Source: Bacteroidales bacterium UBA1219 (GTDB lineage: Bacteria > Bacteroidota > Bacteroidia > Bacteroidales > P3). From it: a DNA stretch of 10,014 nucleotides. The stretch is taken from contig DBXF01000061.1 of the NCBI GenBank assembly GCA_002309295.1, forward strand, positions 108,285 to 118,298. Direction: 5' to 3'. Under the pieces are notes generated by a model, which saw only the letters and a list, made by a program, of their open reading frames with translations, was not told the DNA's origin and did not search any database. Both the position numbers and the translations under genes were made by a program. Positions 6,615-10,014 of this stretch are shown piece after piece (position 1 is the first letter of the stretch; every line of letters starts with the position of its first letter).

Positions 6615-7198
6615 GCCTTTGGGGCGACACCACCATACTGCTGGCCTCCAAATCGCCTCGCCGCAGACAGTTGGTGCAGATGCTTGGAGTACCTTTCAAA
6701 ACTATAGATATTTCCGTTGACGAGACGCTCGACCATCCCGTCGAGGCTGCCCTTGTGGCACAAAGTCTGGCCGCCCTGAAAGCCGACGGCTACGACAAAC
6801 CTCTGTCGCCCAACGAGATACTCCTTACCGCCGACACCACCGTGGTACTCAACAATGCCGTGCTCGGCAAGCCCCGCAGCCGCGAGGAAGCCTTTGCCAT
6901 GCTTTCGGCTCTTTCTGGACATACCCACGAGGTTTATACCGGCGTCTGCCTGAAAACCAACCGAACCAAAAAGGTGTTTTCGGAATGCACAAAAGTCGTT
7001 TTTCGTACCTTGTCCGACGAGGCAATAAATTATTACATAGATAATTACAACTGCATGGACAAGGCCGGCGCCTACGGCATTCAGGAATGGATAGGATTGT
7101 ACGGCGTGGAAAGTATCGAAGGCTGCTACTACAACGTCATGGGCCTTCCCGTTGCAAGGATTTGCAGGGAAATTTCGGAATTAGGATTTCGGAATTAG
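6611..7198 (+). CDS. maf: Maf-family nucleoside triphosphate pyrophosphatase (probable dTTP/UTP type)
   Basis: 195 residues, the usual length. Family motifs are all present: ASKSPRRRQLVQMLG (12-26, the Ser-x-Ser-Pro-Arg-Arg substrate loop), an Asp-Glu pair at 37-38, TADTTVV (73-79, Asp75), GKP (86-88), SGHTHEVYTGV (102-112) and DKAGAYGIQ (150-158). Maf proteins hydrolyse non-canonical or excess nucleoside triphosphates to monophosphate and pyrophosphate; the ADTTV and AGAYGIQ forms fit the dTTP/UTP (YhdE) subgroup. The protein is cytoplasmic. The start codon overlaps the preceding stop in ATGA, which fixes the start and suggests translational coupling. The last residues (EISELGFRN) are encoded by a 14-bp tandem duplication that also supplies the stop codon. 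Confidence 0.95.
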   Translation: MSLWGDTTILLASKSPRRRQLVQMLGVPFKTIDISVDETLDHPVEAALVAQSLAALKADGYDKPLSPNEILLTADTTVVLNNAVLGKPRSREEAFAMLSALSGHTHEVYTGVCLKTNRTKKVFSECTKVVFRTLSDEAINYYIDNYNCMDKAGAYGIQEWIGLYGVESIEGCYYNVMGLPVARICREISELGFRN

Positions 7199-7199
7199 G
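7172..7199 (+). repeat. 14-bp tandem duplication across the maf stop codon
   Basis: ATTTCGGAATTAGG occurs twice back to back (7172-7185, 7186-7199), identical in both copies. The TAG stop of maf (7196-7198) lies in the second copy; the first copy is read in another frame (tcg gaa tta gga) and is not a stop. Each copy is itself made of two similar heptamers (ATTTCGG, AATTAGG). Confidence 0.9.
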
Positions 7200-7200
7200 A

Positions 7201-9690
7201 ATGGGAGAAGTTGTTAAACATTATTGGCAATTGATTATGAGGAAGAAAGAAGAGACGCTTATCAAAGATTTGATAAATAAGTACAAGGCTGAATTTCTGA
7301 ATGTAAGCCTTGATGGGCCCAAAAAAGAAGGTGAAAGAGCCGATGAGTTGTATAAGTGGGTTCTTATAACCTCTTGCAAGGACAAGTCGGTTATTGAAGT
7401 AATTTCCGCCTTAAAAGAGACTAATGTTGTTGATATTCAGCGAGTAAAACCTGTTATTTCAGATTTGTTGAGTAACAATTCCGAGAAATTGGCACATGTT
7501 TTTGAACTATTGACAGATGAGGACAAAGATTTGTACAAAAGATTGGCCAACTTTAAAATAGAAATGGCCGATTTGTGTGGTGAGAGATATAAAGTAAAAG
7601 CCAATGACGAGCGGACCGCAGCTGCATTTTTGGCGTGCTTTAATCCTCAGAAATACACTTTCTACAAAGACGAGATTTATCAAAATTACTGTAAGTATAT
7701 TGGCGAGCAACCCAAAAATGCAGGGGAAAAGTACCCGCATTATCTTGAATTGCTGCAGCCCCTGGTGCAAGTAATAAAGAAAGATAAAGAATTGACTGAC
7801 AAATATGAGAAAGAGACAAAAGGTTTAACACAAAGCGATATACTTATCGCTCAAAATATACTTTGGCAAATGAAAGATATAATGAAAGAAAAAAATGAAG
7901 ATGGTATAAATTTCTGGTCTGGAGGAATTAAATGGAATGGCTCGGAAACAGATAAATTGGAGGATTTTAATAAAAGTGGCTTTTGGCAAATAGGCTGGGA
8001 CAAAAATAGTGATGCAAAAGGAGCCAAACAGGCTTGGAGTAACATATTGCAAGTGAAAAAAGGAGATTATATGGCATTTCATGGATATGGTGGTAGAAAT
8101 GACTTGATAATATATCAAATATCACGAGTGATTGGTAAAGATGAAGAACGGGGATTACTTTATTTTGAAAAGATAAGTAGTAAAGATGAAGAATTGTATA
8201 GTGGCAAAGCACCCAAAATGAGTGCTGGCAATTGGTTTGGCACACTATTCCCTATATTAGGAGATGAAGCAATTAAAACAATCTTTGGAAAGATTTTAAA
8301 CAAATTAGAAGAAATGAAAAGACGACAAATAGAAGAAATTGAAAAATACACCAATATTCTCTCTCTCAAGAAAAACATAATTCTTCAGGGAGCGCCAGGA
8401 ACTGGAAAAACTTACAATACGGCTGCTTTGGCATTTGCGATATGTGATGTTAAGGATGTGGATTTTGATGACCATGAGGCAGTTATGGAACGTTATGAGA
8501 AAATGTTGTTCAATGAACGCTCAAATCCAACTGGTCAAATAGGATTCTGTACTTTCCACCAAAGTATGGATTATGAAGATTTTGTAGAAGGAATAAAGCC
8601 AGATACGGATAACGGAACAATTTCTTACGATGTTGAGCCTGGTCTTTTCAAACGAATATCTGAAAAAGCAAAAGAAAATAAAGAAGATAGTGAAAAAACG
8701 ATAGAACAAGTGAATATTGAATTGAAAACTAGAGAAGTTTTCGATGATTATTGTCAAAATATCCTATTGCAATTAAGCGAAAAAGATTCTGTTGAATTAT
8801 ATTCAAAAAGTGAACTAAAAATACGTAAGATTAATTTAAAAAAGGATGGGACTCCTCTGTCTATACAGTTATCAAAAGTTGATGGAGGAGCACCACAGAA
8901 TCTGACTTGGGAAATGGTTTCTCGAGATTATAATGATTTTAAATCTGGAAAAATCAAGAGTTTTGAAGATGTAAAACCTCGATATGAGAGTAAATCAAGA
9001 ACACATGGTAATGCACGTTATTATTTTGAACTGTACAAGAAACTTGCAGCATTTGAAAAAGAAAATAAAACAGACAATGTTGTTGTCGAAAAAGTAGCAC
9101 TCCAAAACTACGTCCTTATCATCGACGAGATAAACCGTGGCAATGTGTCAAAGATTTTTGGCGAACTTATAACCCTGCTCGAGGCTGACAAGCGTATTGG
9201 CGGCGACCATCCTATTAAAGTAACCTTGCCATATTCCAAAGAGGAATTCGGTGTCCCTTCAAATCTTTACATCATAGGTACCATGAATACTACCGACCGC
9301 AGCGTGGGCAATATCGACTATGCCGTGCGTCGCCGCTTCGCCTTTGTAACATTGGAGTCGAAACGAGAAATAGTGGCCGAGAAATGCGGCGAAGACAGCA
9401 ATGCCGTTCAGTTGTTCGATGCTGTGAAAAAATTTTTGCAAAGCAACAAAGCCGACATGGACTTTGAAGATTTGATGGTGGGGCACAGCTATTTTATGGC
9501 CAAGGACGAAAACGAATTGTCCATTAAATGGCGTTATGAGATACTTCCATTGCTCAACGAATACATAAAAGACGGTATTGTTAATTACAACGGTTTGATT
9601 GCGTGGAATACAGCCATTGAAGATTTTATTAATCAATGGCAATCGGATACCACCTTAAAAGCACAAGCAGATACACCAAACCAAGATTAA
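7201..9690 (+). CDS. mcrB: McrB-like AAA+ GTPase with PUA/EVE-like N-terminal domain (modified-DNA restriction)
   Basis: 829 residues from the ATG at 7201. An in-frame ATG at 7237 is an equally good start; the upstream extension to 7087 runs inside maf in another frame and is rejected. Residues 1-230 are a Lys/Glu-rich region I cannot assign. Residues about 238-325 (FWSGGIKWNG, then KKGDYMAFHGYGG, then IYQISRVIG) look like a PUA/EVE-type module, probably a modified-base reader (inference). The GTPase follows: Walker A GAPGTGKT (397-404, Lys403), the McrB hallmark FCTFHQSMDYEDFVEGIKP (449-467), Walker B LIIDEINRGN (Asp642, Glu643) and the family signature MNTTDRS (695-701) followed by RRRF. 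McrB rings translocate DNA with a McrC nuclease; no mcrC is visible, and a RAYT follows after 5 bp. The middle of the gene is very AT-rich, unlike its neighbours, which suggests horizontal acquisition. Confidence 0.92.
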   Translation: MGEVVKHYWQLIMRKKEETLIKDLINKYKAEFLNVSLDGPKKEGERADELYKWVLITSCKDKSVIEVISALKETNVVDIQRVKPVISDLLSNNSEKLAHVFELLTDEDKDLYKRLANFKIEMADLCGERYKVKANDERTAAAFLACFNPQKYTFYKDEIYQNYCKYIGEQPKNAGEKYPHYLELLQPLVQVIKKDKELTDKYEKETKGLTQSDILIAQNILWQMKDIMKEKNEDGINFWSGGIKWNGSETDKLEDFNKSGFWQIGWDKNSDAKGAKQAWSNILQVKKGDYMAFHGYGGRNDLIIYQISRVIGKDEERGLLYFEKISSKDEELYSGKAPKMSAGNWFGTLFPILGDEAIKTIFGKILNKLEEMKRRQIEEIEKYTNILSLKKNIILQGAPGTGKTYNTAALAFAICDVKDVDFDDHEAVMERYEKMLFNERSNPTGQIGFCTFHQSMDYEDFVEGIKPDTDNGTISYDVEPGLFKRISEKAKENKEDSEKTIEQVNIELKTREVFDDYCQNILLQLSEKDSVELYSKSELKIRKINLKKDGTPLSIQLSKVDGGAPQNLTWEMVSRDYNDFKSGKIKSFEDVKPRYESKSRTHGNARYYFELYKKLAAFEKENKTDNVVVEKVALQNYVLIIDEINRGNVSKIFGELITLLEADKRIGGDHPIKVTLPYSKEEFGVPSNLYIIGTMNTTDRSVGNIDYAVRRRFAFVTLESKREIVAEKCGEDSNAVQLFDAVKKFLQSNKADMDFEDLMVGHSYFMAKDENELSIKWRYEILPLLNEYIKDGIVNYNGLIAWNTAIEDFINQWQSDTTLKAQADTPNQD

Positions 9691-9695
9691 TTGCC

Positions 9696-10014
9696 ATGCC
9701 GCTACATGAAAGAAAATCTCCGCGTGCCAAATGGCATGATTACAATGGTGCGGAATATTTTATAACCATCTGTACACAAAATCGCGAACATTATTTTGGT
9801 GATATACAGGATGACAGGATGTTCTTGACACCGATTGGTGAATATGCCACATTGTGTATCAAAAAAATCGGCGAAATATATTCCGATGCCGATGTCCCGT
9901 TGTTTGTTGTTATGCCAAACCATATACACATGATAATAGATGTGATAAAAAATGCGCATTGCGACGAAACGGTAGGGCTGCCGCATTGCGACGAAATGGT
10001 AGGGCTGCCGCATT
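9696..10014 (+). CDS. REP-associated tyrosine transposase (RAYT, Y1/HUH family), 3' end cut by window
   Basis: 106 residues are visible from an ATG five bases after the mcrB stop. EYFITICTQNREHYFG (20-35) and VVMPNHIHMII (71-81) are diagnostic of the TnpA_REP (Y1_Tnp) family. The HUH metal-binding motif is His76-Ile-His78. The catalytic tyrosine should lie further downstream, outside the window. Such enzymes cut and join single-stranded REP palindromes and are thought to have spread REP/BIME elements; they are usually single-copy and domesticated. Directly after the HUH strand the reading frame enters a 9-residue tandem repeat (HCDETVGLP, HCDEMVGLP, then His), which is absent from the core fold. 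The close spacing means it may be transcribed with mcrB. Confidence 0.93.
   Translation, partial: MPLHERKSPRAKWHDYNGAEYFITICTQNREHYFGDIQDDRMFLTPIGEYATLCIKKIGEIYSDADVPLFVVMPNHIHMIIDVIKNAHCDETVGLPHCDEMVGLPH
9957..10014 (+). repeat. 27-bp in-frame tandem repeat inside the RAYT gene
   Basis: Unit 1 (9957-9983) and unit 2 (9984-10010) begin CATTGCGACGAA and end GTAGGGCTGCCG. They differ at one base (ACG to ATG, Thr to Met). A third unit starts at 10011 (CATT) and runs off the window. Because 27 is a multiple of 3, gain or loss of units keeps the frame. Confidence 0.92.

Noticed and set aside
7087..7200. Upstream extension of the mcrB frame
   Set aside because: These 38 codons lie inside maf in a different frame, are Arg-rich, and read across the 14-bp duplication. 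A start at 7201 or 7237 is more plausible.
9702..10013. Minus-strand ORF with repeated RQPY(H/R)FVAM
   Set aside because: It is the antisense reading of the RAYT gene and its 27-bp repeat; the plus strand carries the HUH motif and the family signature.
9957..10014. Direct repeats that might suggest a CRISPR array
   Set aside because: The units are contiguous without spacers and lie in frame inside a coding region.

Overview
The window looks like a chromosomal segment of a Bacteroidales (Bacteroidota) bacterium. Two near-perfect Bacteroidota promoters (-7 box TAnnTTTG) are present, at 1281-1312 on the minus strand and 2941-2972 on the plus strand. Start codons lack Shine-Dalgarno sites, and several proteins are typical of the group: a short glycogen/starch-synthase-like protein next to a DUF4270 lipoprotein, and a long YwqK/MORN_2 repeat protein. 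The older genes are fairly GC-rich. The restriction-like gene at 7.2-9.7 kb is strikingly AT-rich.

Layout. Positions 1-1201 (minus) hold the N-terminal 400 residues of a fusion of a LicC/PntC-type cytidylyltransferase with a PLP aminotransferase, cut by the window edge. A 312-bp divergent intergenic region follows. An HtrA-family, single-PDZ lipoprotein protease lies at 1514-2665 (plus). Positions 2666-2998 are non-coding and full of repeats: REP-like GC-rich palindromes spaced about 67 bp apart, a degenerate octamer array, and then a promoter.

That promoter probably drives a tight plus-strand operon: a GT5-like N-domain protein (2999-3844), a DUF4270 lipoprotein (3902-5224), a secreted 16-repeat YwqK/MORN_2 protein (5238-6614), and the nucleotide pyrophosphatase Maf (6611-7198, ATGA overlap). 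Two bases further on, mcrB-like DNA begins (7201-9690). It encodes an unusual N-terminal region, a probable PUA/EVE-like reader domain, and a complete McrB-type AAA+ GTPase. The gene after it is not mcrC. It is a REP-associated tyrosine transposase (RAYT, 9696 to the window end) that carries an in-frame 27-bp tandem repeat immediately after its HUH motif.

How they work together. The 2999-7198 genes combine two exported proteins and two cytoplasmic ones; no shared pathway can be read from sequence. mcrB is probably the GTPase half of a modified-DNA restriction system whose nuclease partner is absent or lies beyond the RAYT. The RAYT and the REP-like block near 2.7 kb may be a transposase and its class of target repeats. 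The most unusual points are the McrB N-terminal architecture and base-composition mosaic, the interruption of the expected mcrB-mcrC pair by a RAYT, the repeat expansion inside the RAYT, and a 14-bp duplication at the maf stop codon that decides whether maf and mcrB are separate or fused in frame.
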